A stretch of DNA of 21,120 nucleotides from an uncultured Anaerolineae bacterium (lineage in GTDB: Bacteria; Chloroflexota; Anaerolineae; Anaerolineales; Villigracilaceae): the NCBI GenBank assembly GCA_903854805.1, contig CAINXK010000090.1, positions 1-21,120 of the forward strand, given 5' to 3'. Position 1 is the stretch's first letter. The number at the start of each line of letters is the position of its first letter. Below the pieces are notes generated by a model. That model worked only from the letters and a program-made list of their open reading frames with translations. It was not told the origin of the DNA and did no database searches. The position numbers and the translations under genes were made by a program. This document shows, one piece after another, positions 1 through 7,753 of the stretch.

Positions 1-133
1 ACTCTTCACCACCATAGCGACAGGTAATATCTGACCCGCGTGCATTTCCCATGAACAAATGCAAATAATAGGGCAAAACAAGCCCGCGCAGAATGATCGC
101 AACCATCCGGCCCGGGTGGTATGAAAATGCCAT
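1..133 (-). pseudogene. GGDEF-domain fragment (partial, possibly decayed diguanylate cyclase)
   Basis: Read on the minus strand, an open frame runs from an ATG at 133 to the window edge and ends in RGSDITCRYGGEE (codons at 40 down to 2). This is the core of a GGDEF domain, the catalytic module of diguanylate cyclases that make cyclic-di-GMP. About 20 residues earlier, a stretch reading HPGRMVAIILRGL loosely resembles the GHxxGDxxLR region that normally precedes the motif. An in-frame TGA at 137-139 cuts the frame, and I do not find the upstream DxDxFK half in any minus frame up to the transporter. Seen: the motif and the stop. Inferred: a truncated or frameshifted relic, though an intact downstream half beyond the edge is possible. 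The hypothetical ATG has no visible ribosome binding site. Confidence 0.5.
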
Positions 134-250
134 TTTTCACCTGGCCTGGTCTACCTGCAATTGATCACTTCAGGGTTACGCCAATGAGTGGTCATCACAT
201 AAAGCCTGTGCTCGATGCGAGCTGTAAAGACGCGACAAAACATTCCCGCC

Positions 251-280
251 TTGACAGCTCGCCTGGCAAAACGGTATATT
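251..280 (+). promoter_or_regulatory. sigma-70-type promoter of the EamA transporter
   Basis: A perfect -35 box TTGACA (251-256) is followed after 18 bases by TATATT (275-280). Transcription would start near 287, about 40 bases before the chosen ATG at 328. This placement argues against the longer reading frame starting at 121. Confidence 0.65.
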
Positions 281-327
281 GGATGTGCCCAGCCCACCTC
301 AAAATTCCCGGGAATATTAGGATAAAT

Positions 328-1197
328 ATGCGCCTGAAAGCAGATCTCACACTCTTCGCTGTAGCCATCGTTTGGGGCACGGGCTTCATCACCCAGGGCA
401 TAGCGGCACAGTACCAGATCGCCTATCTTTTCAATGGTGCAAGTTTCTCACTTGCCGCCCTGATTTTGCTTCCGTTCATCCCACGCGCGCAGAAATTGCC
501 CACAAACCAGTGGGCCTGGATATTTATTGCGGGCAGTATCCTGTTTGTCGGAAGCGCGCTGCAACAAGTTGGTATCTATTACACCCAGGTTGCCAATGCC
601 GGCTTTATCACCAGCCTGTATGCGGTTTTCACCCCCTTCATTTTATGGATCAGCTTTCGCGAAAAACCACACTGGCTTGACCTGATTGCAGTTGGGCTTG
701 CCATCCTGGGTGCCTATCTCCTCTCAACGGCTGGCAGCTTTCACATCCAGCCCGGTGATTGGCTCGAATTGATCGGAGCAATGTTCTGGGGCCTGCATTT
801 TGTCGTGCTGGGAAAGTTCGCAATGCGCTTCGAACCGATTTCTTTTGCCGCGGGACAGTTCATTGTTGCCGGAGTGTTCAATTTTATATTGGGGCTGGCT
901 TTTGAAAACCTGGGCCAGCTGATGCTGCTGCCCGTTGTGGGAATAGTACTTTACCGGGCCGCCATTTCGATCGGGATCGGTTACACTCTGCAAGTTTGGG
1001 GACAGCGGCACACACCACCCACCGATGCAGCCCTGATCCTCGGGCTCGAAGCAGTTTTCGCAGTCATCGCAGCCTGGCTCATCCTCAAACAAACCCTGTT
1101 GCCCATTCAGGTCCTGGGTTGTGCCATTATCTTCGTGGCCGTTATGATCTCTCAGCTCAAGAGCCTTAGCCCGGCGGCGATTGAACTTCCGAAGTGA
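328..1197 (+). CDS. EamA/DMT-superfamily transporter
   Basis: This 289-residue, very hydrophobic integral membrane protein belongs to the drug/metabolite transporter superfamily (EamA). These proteins usually have ten membrane helices arranged as two repeated five-helix domains and typically export metabolites. The N-terminal helix carries the family-typical W-G pair (residues 16-17, in VAIVWGTGF). The second half (about 140-285) includes a segment reading PPTDAALILGLEAVFAVIAA, typical of the second EamA repeat. The open frame extends up to 121, but those first 69 residues look non-coding and lie upstream of the promoter. AGGA (319-322) sits five bases before the ATG at 328, so I start there. 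Substrate cannot be told from sequence. The next gene follows after 37 bases and may be co-transcribed. Confidence 0.85.
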   Translation: MRLKADLTLFAVAIVWGTGFITQGIAAQYQIAYLFNGASFSLAALILLPFIPRAQKLPTNQWAWIFIAGSILFVGSALQQVGIYYTQVANAGFITSLYAVFTPFILWISFREKPHWLDLIAVGLAILGAYLLSTAGSFHIQPGDWLELIGAMFWGLHFVVLGKFAMRFEPISFAAGQFIVAGVFNFILGLAFENLGQLMLLPVVGIVLYRAAISIGIGYTLQVWGQRHTPPTDAALILGLEAVFAVIAAWLILKQTLLPIQVLGCAIIFVAVMISQLKSLSPAAIELPK

Positions 1198-1234
1198 TAC
1201 AATCCAGCGGATACACAGTTTGGATGGAGGTTGC

Positions 1235-2926
1235 ATGAAGGCATCAAGTTTACGCGCCCGTTATTGGCGCATTGTTTTCTTTTTTGGTAGGGTCACACTC
1301 GGATTTATCTTTTGGGAAATCATACTGCCGCGAATTGGCTTACGCAGCCTGGCCCGCAGCACACGTTCAGATCGCTACAAACGTATAGCTGTTCGGTTCA
1401 GAGCGCTTGCCATTCGCATGGGCGGACTGATGATCAAGGTCGGACAGTTCCTTTCTGCCCGCCTGGATGTTCTGCCGCCTGAAATAACCGACGAGCTGGC
1501 CGGGCTGCAAGATGAAGTTCCGCCTGAAAATTTTGAAGCCATCCGCAAACAAGCCGAAACCGACCTGGGTGCGCCTTTGGCTGAAAAATATGCCTGGTTC
1601 GAAGAAACCCCCATGGCAGCCGCTTCGCTCGGGCAGGTGCACCGCGCCCGCCTGTTGCCCGCCGATGCCGAAGATCACGGGTTCATGGATGTAGTCGTCA
1701 AAGTTCAGCGACCTTTCATCGAACAGATCGTGGAAGTCGATCTATCTGCCCTGCGCCGGGTGGGCGGCTGGCTGCAGAAATACAAACCGATCAGCGATCG
1801 TGCCGATGTGCGCGCACTCGTGGAAGAGTTCGCCAGCACTACTCGCGAAGAAATCGATTACCTGGCCGAGGGACGCAACGCCGAGACATTCGACACACAC
1901 TTCAAAGACAATCCACGTGTGCACGTTCCAAAAGTTATCTGGAACATCAGCACCCGGCGTGTGCTGACACTGGAAAATGTCTTTGCGATCAAACTCGGCG
2001 ATTATGATGCCATCACTGCCGCGGGTATTCAACGGGCCGATGTGGCCACTCTTCTGCTCGATACGTATATGCAGCAAATATTTGAGGACGGTTTCTTCCA
2101 TGCCGACCCGCACCCTGGCAATCTGTTTGTGACACCAGTAGAAGGCAAGGGCACAGATGGCAAACAAAACTTCAAACTGACTTTCATAGACTTTGGCATG
2201 GTTGGACGGATGCCGGAAAATCTACGCGCCGGGCTGCGCGAAGCAGTCATCGCCGTCGGCACTCGCGACGCGGCCCGCCTGGTTCAGTCTTACAAAACCC
2301 TGGGTGTCCTGCTGCCAAGCGCCGATCTGAAGTTAATCGAAATGGCTGGCGCTCAGCTCTTTGACCGCTTCTGGGGTAAAAGTATGAGCGAACTGCGGCA
2401 AATCGATCATGCCGAAATGCTGAAATTTAGCCTGCAATTCCGCGAGCTGATGTACAGTATGCCCTTCCAGTTGCCCCAGAACCTGCTGATGCTTGGGCGC
2501 ACCGTGGCCATCCTCTCTGGGATGTGCACCGGTCTCGACCCCGAATTTAACCTGTGGACCTCCATCGCCCCCTTTGCCACCAAGCTGGTCGCCGATGAAG
2601 GCGTCTCCAACTGGAAGACCTGGCTGGATGAAGCCCTAAAAATCTTTCAAGTTCTGATCAGTCTGCCCGCGCGCAGCGAACGAGTGTTAACCATCCTTGA
2701 ACGTGGCGATCTTTCCGTACAGACCCCAGTGCTCAACCGCCAGGTAATGTTCCTGGAGGCTGCCATCAACCGCATGACAGGTGGCATGCTCTTCGGGGCA
2801 TTGCTGATTGGCGGAGCCATCTTGTACAGTTCCGATGCCCAATATGGAAAACTGCTGATGGGGGCTGCACTGCTGCCGCTGGCCTGGATGTTGTTTTTTG
2901 CACGTGGTCACCGCCCCTGGCGCTAA
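1235..2926 (+). CDS. ABC1/UbiB-family atypical protein kinase-like protein
   Basis: The 563-residue protein has all hallmarks of the ABC1/ADCK/UbiB family. These are the N-terminal KxGQ motif (K68 to Q71, in IKVGQFLSARLDVLP), the alanine-rich AAAS loop that replaces the usual Gly-rich loop (128-131), the ATP-site lysine (K156 in VVVKVQRP), the ExD motif (E206, D208), the catalytic loop HADPHPGN (289-296, D291) and the DFG motif (D319). Two hydrophobic segments near the C-terminus suggest membrane anchoring. Family members support quinone biosynthesis or lipid homeostasis; the target here is unknown. The start is set by GGAGG (1226-1230) before ATG 1235. An in-frame TTG at 1181 overlaps the transporter and is less likely. 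No quinone-biosynthesis genes lie nearby, so a strict ubiB label is not justified. A strong terminator follows. Confidence 0.93.
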   Translation: MKASSLRARYWRIVFFFGRVTLGFIFWEIILPRIGLRSLARSTRSDRYKRIAVRFRALAIRMGGLMIKVGQFLSARLDVLPPEITDELAGLQDEVPPENFEAIRKQAETDLGAPLAEKYAWFEETPMAAASLGQVHRARLLPADAEDHGFMDVVVKVQRPFIEQIVEVDLSALRRVGGWLQKYKPISDRADVRALVEEFASTTREEIDYLAEGRNAETFDTHFKDNPRVHVPKVIWNISTRRVLTLENVFAIKLGDYDAITAAGIQRADVATLLLDTYMQQIFEDGFFHADPHPGNLFVTPVEGKGTDGKQNFKLTFIDFGMVGRMPENLRAGLREAVIAVGTRDAARLVQSYKTLGVLLPSADLKLIEMAGAQLFDRFWGKSMSELRQIDHAEMLKFSLQFRELMYSMPFQLPQNLLMLGRTVAILSGMCTGLDPEFNLWTSIAPFATKLVADEGVSNWKTWLDEALKIFQVLISLPARSERVLTILERGDLSVQTPVLNRQVMFLEAAINRMTGGMLFGALLIGGAILYSSDAQYGKLLMGAALLPLAWMLFFARGHRPWR

Positions 2927-2946
2927 ATGATTGAGTTAATCGCAAA

Positions 2947-2979
2947 CCGCCCCGTCAGATTGACGGGGCGGTTATTTTT
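2947..2979 (+). terminator. Rho-independent terminator after the ABC1 gene
   Basis: A perfect 11-bp stem (CCGCCCCGTCA, 2947-2957, pairing with 2961-2971) closes a GAT loop and is followed by TTATTTTT. It lies 20 bases after the ABC1 stop. It also lies just past the end of the convergent small gene, so it may act weakly in both directions, but the T tract favours the plus strand. Confidence 0.92.
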
Positions 2980-2987
2980 AAACATTC

Positions 2988-3227
2988 TTATTGAGTTTTT
3001 TGGACGCGCTCGTCGATGCGTTCGATCGCATGATCCAACATTCCGCGTAAAGCCAGCAACATTTCCTTGCGAGCCGCGCGGCGGTGTTCGACGAATTCAG
3101 GTGGCAGAAAACCTTCCACGCTTTTACGCATTTCCTGCCGGGCTGCACGCATGTGTTCACGCACATCTTCGGGGATATGTTCTTTGAAACGATCAGAGGC
3201 TGGTTTACGATCTTTTGGTTCAGTCAT
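2988..3227 (-). CDS. small charged helical protein with an internal duplication
   Basis: The 79-residue protein has no family I recognise. It is rich in Arg, Glu, Ala and Met, has no cysteine, membrane segment or signal peptide, and should be almost wholly alpha-helical. It contains two copies of a 23-residue unit: EHMRAARQEM at 24-33 and EHRRAARKEM at 47-56, each followed by a helical stretch. The frame extends upstream to 3335, but AGGAG (3240-3236) precedes the ATG at 3227 by eight bases, and a near-consensus promoter lies just upstream, so the shorter start is chosen. The gene stands alone, convergent to the ABC1 gene. A cytosolic, possibly oligomeric or nucleic-acid- or membrane-surface-binding role would be guesswork. 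Confidence 0.75.
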   Translation of the reverse strand: MTEPKDRKPASDRFKEHIPEDVREHMRAARQEMRKSVEGFLPPEFVEHRRAARKEMLLALRGMLDHAIERIDERVQKTQ

Positions 3228-3251
3228 AGTTGCGACTCCTTGATTACACCT

Positions 3252-3280
3252 ATTATAACCCTGCGCGTCACGATCTGCAA
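3252..3280 (-). promoter_or_regulatory. promoter of the 79-residue protein
   Basis: On the minus strand, TTGCAG (3280-3275) and a perfect TATAAT (3257-3252) are separated by 17 bases. Transcription would begin near 3245, immediately before the AGGAG ribosome site. The 5' leader would be under 20 bases. Confidence 0.7.
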
Positions 3281-3462
3281 CTACCGATGGCTGAGCGATT
3301 CGAACAATACTGCTTGCTGGCATTTGATGATCCAACCATGACGGTATTTACTCAGCGCGCATACTGGCAGATCGCAAACGTACCCTCAGAAAAATATTCT
3401 TCCATACCGACCCAATTGCAAAGTAAATCCCAGGAAAGTTAAAAGATATGACACCAAACAGA

Positions 3463-3491
3463 TTGACTTGTCTATCCCTTTGAGTTAAACT
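3463..3491 (+). promoter_or_regulatory. promoter of the purine catabolic island (8-oxoguanine deaminase)
   Basis: TTGACT (3463-3468) and TAAACT (3486-3491) are separated by 17 bases, giving a predicted start near 3498. The deaminase ATG lies about 40 bases downstream. A perfect palindrome overlaps the predicted start. Confidence 0.55.
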
Positions 3492-3494
3492 ATA

Positions 3495-3509
3495 AGTTGT
3501 CAGACAACT
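3495..3509 (+). promoter_or_regulatory. candidate operator palindrome
   Basis: AGTTGTCAGACAACT is a perfect 7-1-7 inverted repeat centred on 3502, four bases after the -10 box. Its core TTGTCAGACAA has the GT...AC layout seen in many GntR-family operators. Placement over the transcription start suggests repression. The GntR/UTRA gene at 7754, in the same island, is the natural candidate to bind it; this is inference. Confidence 0.55.
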
Positions 3510-3536
3510 CTATTCCGTTAGCACTGGATACGAATA

Positions 3537-4922
3537 ATGGCCACCCTCCTTATAAAAAATGCATACGTTGTTACGATGGACGACAACCAGACCGAGCTGC
3601 CAGACGGCGGACTCTTTATCCGTGACGGCTTCATTGAACAGGTCGGTCCCAGCGCCAGCCTGCCAGCCAGCGCCGACGAAGTTCTGGATCTAAATGGGCA
3701 TATCTTGCTGCCCGGACTGGTCAACACCCATCACCATTTCTACCAGACCTTAACGCGCGCCGTTCCCGCCGCCCAAAATGCCAATTTATTCAACTGGCTC
3801 AAAACGCTTTACCCAATCTGGGCACGCATGACTCCGGATGATATCTTCACATCCACCCAGACCGCCCTGGCCGAACTGGCACTCTCAGGCTGCACCACCG
3901 CGGCGGATCATCTCTATTTATTCCCCAATGGCTCAAAACTGGATGATGAAATTGAAGCCGGTCTACAGCTCGGGCTGCGCCTGCATGCTTCGCGCGGTTC
4001 CATGTCCCTGGGAGAATCGCAGGGCGGGCTGCCCCCAGATTCTGTTACCGATCACGAAGATGTGATTCTGGCAGACTCCGAGCGTCTAATCCAGCGCTAC
4101 CACGATCCCAAACCCGGTTCAATGACTCAAATCGTGCTGGCACCTTGCTCGCCCTTCAGCGTCACTGGTGATCTGATGCGCGAATCGGCCAAACTGGCGC
4201 GTAAATACGGAGTGCACCTGCACACCCATCTGGCAGAAACCGAGGATGAAGAACAGTTCTGCCTGCAAAAATTTGGCTACCGCCCGGTTGGGTACATGCA
4301 GTCAGTTGACTGGGTCGGCCAGGATGTCTGGTTCGCACATTCGGTATATGTCAACCCGGAAGAGATCGCTGTTTTTGCCCGGCACAATTGTGGTGTGGCG
4401 CACTGCCCGACATCCAATATGCGCCTGGCCTCTGGCATTGCACCGCTCAGGGAATACCTGGCGGCGGGCATCAACGTCGGGCTTGGCGTGGATGGCTCGG
4501 CCTCCAATGATGGCTCACATCTGCTGGCTGAGGTGCGCCAGGCCATGTTGCTTTCACGCTTACGTGAGGGTATCACCGGCTTTTCACTTTCAAATGACCC
4601 CAACCGCAAACTGATGACCGCCCGCGAAGCACTCTGGCTTGGCACACGTGGCGGCGCAGCTGTGCTTGGTCGTACGGATATCGGCTCGCTGCAGCCAGGC
4701 AAATGTGCCGATTTTTACGCCATCAACCTCAACCAGCTGGGTTACGCCGGCGGCGCCGTTCACGACCCGGTTTCAGCACTGGTCTTCTGCCAGCCGCGCC
4801 AGGTCGATTACACCGTAGTCGGCGGCAAATTTATCGTCAAAAATGGGCAGCTTACCACCGTCGATTCGGGCCTGCTTATCGAAAAACATAACCGGGCTGC
4901 CAAACGTTTATTAATCTCTTAA
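3537..4922 (+). CDS. 8-oxoguanine deaminase (amidohydrolase superfamily)
   Basis: The 461-residue cytosolic metal hydrolase belongs to the TrzA/AtzA-like branch of the amidohydrolase superfamily. Within that branch it most resembles 8-oxoguanine deaminases, which convert 8-oxoguanine to uric acid and ammonia. Visible active-site residues are the HxH pair (H65, H67 in NTHHHFYQT), the third metal histidine with catalytic glutamate (H231, E234 in HTHLAE), a fourth histidine (H268 in FAHSVYV) and the metal aspartate (D319 in GLGVDGSASND). A C-terminal beta-sandwich segment carries the PGKCADF signature (387-393). Length matches the family. The ribosome site is weak (GGA at 3526). The neighbouring adenine deaminase and urate-pathway genes support a purine substrate. 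Related names such as SsnA-type or triazine aminohydrolase are possible alternatives. Confidence 0.85.
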   Translation: MATLLIKNAYVVTMDDNQTELPDGGLFIRDGFIEQVGPSASLPASADEVLDLNGHILLPGLVNTHHHFYQTLTRAVPAAQNANLFNWLKTLYPIWARMTPDDIFTSTQTALAELALSGCTTAADHLYLFPNGSKLDDEIEAGLQLGLRLHASRGSMSLGESQGGLPPDSVTDHEDVILADSERLIQRYHDPKPGSMTQIVLAPCSPFSVTGDLMRESAKLARKYGVHLHTHLAETEDEEQFCLQKFGYRPVGYMQSVDWVGQDVWFAHSVYVNPEEIAVFARHNCGVAHCPTSNMRLASGIAPLREYLAAGINVGLGVDGSASNDGSHLLAEVRQAMLLSRLREGITGFSLSNDPNRKLMTAREALWLGTRGGAAVLGRTDIGSLQPGKCADFYAINLNQLGYAGGAVHDPVSALVFCQPRQVDYTVVGGKFIVKNGQLTTVDSGLLIEKHNRAAKRLLIS

Positions 4923-4988
4923 GGTATTTTTGGGTAGACACTTATTGTTACATCAGATTTATTGGTAGAAAAAACTGGAGTGCCCAAA

Positions 4989-5789
4989 ATGGTTGATCAA
5001 AAGGATAGACTAAAAGCAACGTTCAATGCGATCGCATCGAATTACGATAGCATGTATTTTTTGCACGCCCCTGCGAACAGATTGGTTGAACTGGCACACC
5101 TCAGCAGCGGTGCCCGCGTTCTGGATGTGGCCACGGGCACCGGTCTGCTCGCGCTGCCTGCTGCTCAAATCGTTGGGCCAGCTGGCAAGCTGACCGGGAT
5201 CGATCTATCGCCAGACATGCTCAACCAGGCGCGCCTGAAACTGGCCGCTGCCGGAATCCAACAGGCCGAATTTCAGGAGGGGGATGCTGAAAAATTGAGC
5301 TTCCCCGATCAGAGCTTTGAAGCTGTCTTGTGTGGGTCTGCGCTCTTTTTTATCCCGGATATGCTCTCGGCACTCAAAGAATTCCGGAGGGTATTGGTAG
5401 CCGGCGGCTGTGCGGGCTTCAATAGTTTTGAACCAGGGTTCTTGGAGCCATTACGGGGTCTATGGGCTGCGCGCCTTCAAACGCATGGGCTCAAGAGTGG
5501 TTCGCTGCCCTTCGAGCGTATGGATAAACCAGAAATCTGTGAACGGTTATTAGATGAAGCTGGTTTCACCAATATAGAAGTTCTGACGGAGCAGCTGGGG
5601 TACTACCTGGCCACTCCCAAAGACCGCTGGGCCGAAATCATGGCAGGAATTGAAGGCATGCCTCTTTTAATGCTGCCGGAAGAACAGCGCGAACAGATCA
5701 AAGCCGAACACCTGGCCGAAATGAACACCTTGGTTAGCTCCCGTGGTCTCTGGGTCGATGTGCCTGTCATCTTTGCCTTTGGCCGCTGA
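4989..5789 (+). CDS. class I SAM-dependent methyltransferase
   Basis: The 266-residue protein has a Rossmann-fold methyltransferase domain of the Methyltransf_11/UbiE-like type. Motif I is VLDVATGTG (44-52). An acidic residue for SAM ribose binding is at D72 (in GIDLSP). Motif II/III regions read EGDAEKLSFPDQSF (97-110) and later ALKEFRRVLVAGG. The C-terminal third is variable and should hold substrate specificity, which cannot be assigned. GGAG (4977-4980) precedes the ATG at 4989 by eight bases. An in-frame TTG at 4962 and GTG at 4980 are less likely starts. It lies 66 bases after the 8-oxoguanine deaminase and 92 before adenine deaminase, so it is probably co-transcribed. Methyltransferases are not standard members of purine degradation clusters. 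Confidence 0.85.
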   Translation: MVDQKDRLKATFNAIASNYDSMYFLHAPANRLVELAHLSSGARVLDVATGTGLLALPAAQIVGPAGKLTGIDLSPDMLNQARLKLAAAGIQQAEFQEGDAEKLSFPDQSFEAVLCGSALFFIPDMLSALKEFRRVLVAGGCAGFNSFEPGFLEPLRGLWAARLQTHGLKSGSLPFERMDKPEICERLLDEAGFTNIEVLTEQLGYYLATPKDRWAEIMAGIEGMPLLMLPEEQREQIKAEHLAEMNTLVSSRGLWVDVPVIFAFGR

Positions 5790-5815
5790 ACTTCCGCAAT
5801 AATATCAACCGATTT

Positions 5816-5832
5816 GGCCAGCCTGGCTGGCC
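5816..5832 (+). repeat. perfect inverted repeat upstream of adenine deaminase
   Basis: GGCCAGCC and GGCTGGCC flank a single T (8-1-8), or form a 7-bp stem with a CTG loop as RNA. It starts 26 bases after the methyltransferase stop and lies 49 bases before the adenine deaminase ATG. No T tract follows, so it is not a classical terminator. It may be an operator, an mRNA-processing or stabilising hairpin, or chance. Confidence 0.45.
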
Positions 5833-5881
5833 CGTACGATTAATAGCATCATCACGTTCTTACACGATTGTGGAGATAAGA

Positions 5882-7654
5882 ATGCTCTCTCAACTGCTCG
5901 TCAATGTAGTCATGGGGCGGACCCCTGCAGACCTGGTCATCAAAAATGGTAGGTGGGTCTGTGTACAAACCGGTGAAATTATCCCCAAAACCGATATCGC
6001 TGTCGTGGATGGCCATATAGCTTATGTTGGCGAGAATGCCGACCACACTATCGGAATGCAAACCGAAGTACTGGATGCCGGTGGGCGCTACCTGGTACCT
6101 GGCCTGCTGGATGCACACATGCACGTTGAAAGCGGTATGGTCACCATCAGCGAATTCGTGCGCGCAGTGGTTCCACACGGCACAACCGGTATGTTTGTCG
6201 ACCCACACGAAATCGCCAATGTCTTCGGTCTGAAAGGCGTCAAATTGATGGTCGATGAAGCTGCCGCGCAATTGGTGCATGTCTTTGTACAAGCACCTTC
6301 CTGTGTACCATCCGCGCCCGGCATGGAAACCCCCGGCGCCACCATCAGCCCGGCGGACGTGGCCGAAGCCATGACCTGGCCTGGCATCATCGGGCTTGGT
6401 GAGATGATGAACTTCCCGGGCGTGATCGCTTCTGACGAAAAAATGCACGCCGAGATGCACAGCACCCGCCACGCCAATAAAACCACCGGTGGACATTATG
6501 CCAGCCTGGATTTGGGACTGCCCTTCCATGCGTATGCAGCCGGCGGCCCCGAGGATGACCATGAAGGCACCCGGCCCGAAGACGCCATCGCCCGTGCCCG
6601 CCAGGGTATGAAGGTCATGATGCGTTACGGCTCATCCTGGCATGACGTGGTCACCCAGATGAAGGCCGTTACCAAATATGGCCTCGATCCACGTCATTTT
6701 CTGCTTTGCACTGACGATTGTCACGCCGAAACGCTTGCAAACGATGGCCACATCGACCGGGTCGTACGTCACGCTATCGGCGAAGGCCTGGCACCCATGA
6801 CGGCGATCCAGATGGCTACCATCAACAGCGCCGACCACTTCGGTGTCAGCCGTGACATGGGTCAAATTGCCCCCGGCCGCTGGGCCGATATTCTATTTGT
6901 AGATGACCTGAAAAACTTCCAGGCTCAAACCGTCATCGCCAAGGGCAAGCTTGTGTCGCGCGATGGCAAATTCCTTGCACAGATTCCGGCTTACCCCTAC
7001 CCAGCCTGGGCGAAAAACAGCACGCACCTACCCCGCACAATCATCGCCCAAGATTTCCGCATCCCGGTTGATGATCAGAGTCCTGAAGTCACCGCGCATG
7101 TGATCGGGGTGATCGAAAACCAGGCTCCCACCAAGCACCTTACGCTCAAGATGAAACCCGAAAATGGTGAGCTGCGCCCCAATATCTCGCGCGATATTGC
7201 CAAGATCGCGTTGATCGAACGCCACCGTGACACGGGTGCGATACAAGTAGCCCTGGTTTCAGGTTTCGGATTTACCAATAAATGCGCTGTCGCCACAACC
7301 GTCTCGCATGATTGCCATAATATGCTCATCGTCGGTACGGATGAGGCCAGCATGGCGGTTGCTGCCAACCGGTTGAAAGAAACTGGCGGTGGCCAGGTGG
7401 TCGTCAGAAATGGCACCATCATCGGTGAGGTGCAGCTGCCGATCGCCGGTCTGATGTCAAACCAACCGGTGGAAATCGTTGCGCGCGAAGCTGCCAGTGT
7501 TCTGGATGGTTTCAAACTGTGCGGGAGTGAGCTGAACAGCCCTAATATGCAGCTGGCTTTATTGGGCCTGGTGGTCATCCCAGAACTACGCATCTCTGAC
7601 AAAGGCCTGGTGGATGTCAATAAATTTGAATTCATCCCGGTCTTTGAAAAATAA
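5882..7654 (+). CDS. ade: adenine deaminase
   Basis: The 590-residue cytosolic amidohydrolase converts adenine to hypoxanthine and ammonia and belongs to the bacterial Ade family, not the adenosine-deaminase-like one. Seen in the sequence are the HxH metal pair (H79, H81 in LLDAHMHVESG), FVDPHEIANVFG (105-116), the metal-bridging glutamate in GLGEMMNFPG (E173), the DDHEGT segment (225-230) and LCTDDCHAETL with the catalytic aspartates (D278, D279). The C-terminal half carries the extra domain typical of Ade, and the length is usual (570-600). An in-frame GTG at 5870 would add four residues, but GGAG (5872-5875) sits six bases before ATG 5882, so that start is preferred. It is part of the purine island and feeds hypoxanthine into the xanthine branch. 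Confidence 0.95.
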   Translation: MLSQLLVNVVMGRTPADLVIKNGRWVCVQTGEIIPKTDIAVVDGHIAYVGENADHTIGMQTEVLDAGGRYLVPGLLDAHMHVESGMVTISEFVRAVVPHGTTGMFVDPHEIANVFGLKGVKLMVDEAAAQLVHVFVQAPSCVPSAPGMETPGATISPADVAEAMTWPGIIGLGEMMNFPGVIASDEKMHAEMHSTRHANKTTGGHYASLDLGLPFHAYAAGGPEDDHEGTRPEDAIARARQGMKVMMRYGSSWHDVVTQMKAVTKYGLDPRHFLLCTDDCHAETLANDGHIDRVVRHAIGEGLAPMTAIQMATINSADHFGVSRDMGQIAPGRWADILFVDDLKNFQAQTVIAKGKLVSRDGKFLAQIPAYPYPAWAKNSTHLPRTIIAQDFRIPVDDQSPEVTAHVIGVIENQAPTKHLTLKMKPENGELRPNISRDIAKIALIERHRDTGAIQVALVSGFGFTNKCAVATTVSHDCHNMLIVGTDEASMAVAANRLKETGGGQVVVRNGTIIGEVQLPIAGLMSNQPVEIVAREAASVLDGFKLCGSELNSPNMQLALLGLVVIPELRISDKGLVDVNKFEFIPVFEK

Positions 7655-7753
7655 TCAAGAACTAACCAGCGCAACAGTTTTCTGATCCTGAAAGAAAATT
7701 TTTTAGCCGCACATCGGCACTTCAGCTATCCTGCCAACACCGGAGTCGTCACT

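Noticed and set aside
121..327. N-terminal extension of the EamA transporter to 121
   Set aside because: The first 69 residues do not look like transporter sequence, the region contains the promoter at 251-280, and a good ribosome site precedes the ATG at 328.
3290..3320. tRNA T-loop-like GTTCGAATC on the minus strand
   Set aside because: Flanking bases do not pair into a T stem and no acceptor or anticodon arms can be drawn.
4935..4963. Possible promoter TAGACA-17-TTTATT before the methyltransferase
   Set aside because: The -10 match is poor and AT-rich spacer sequence makes chance likely; co-transcription from the island promoter is simpler.
7681..7753. Promoter or operator upstream of the GntR gene
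   Set aside because: A TATCCT at 7727-7732 lacks a fitting -35 box and no clear palindrome is present, so no site is called.
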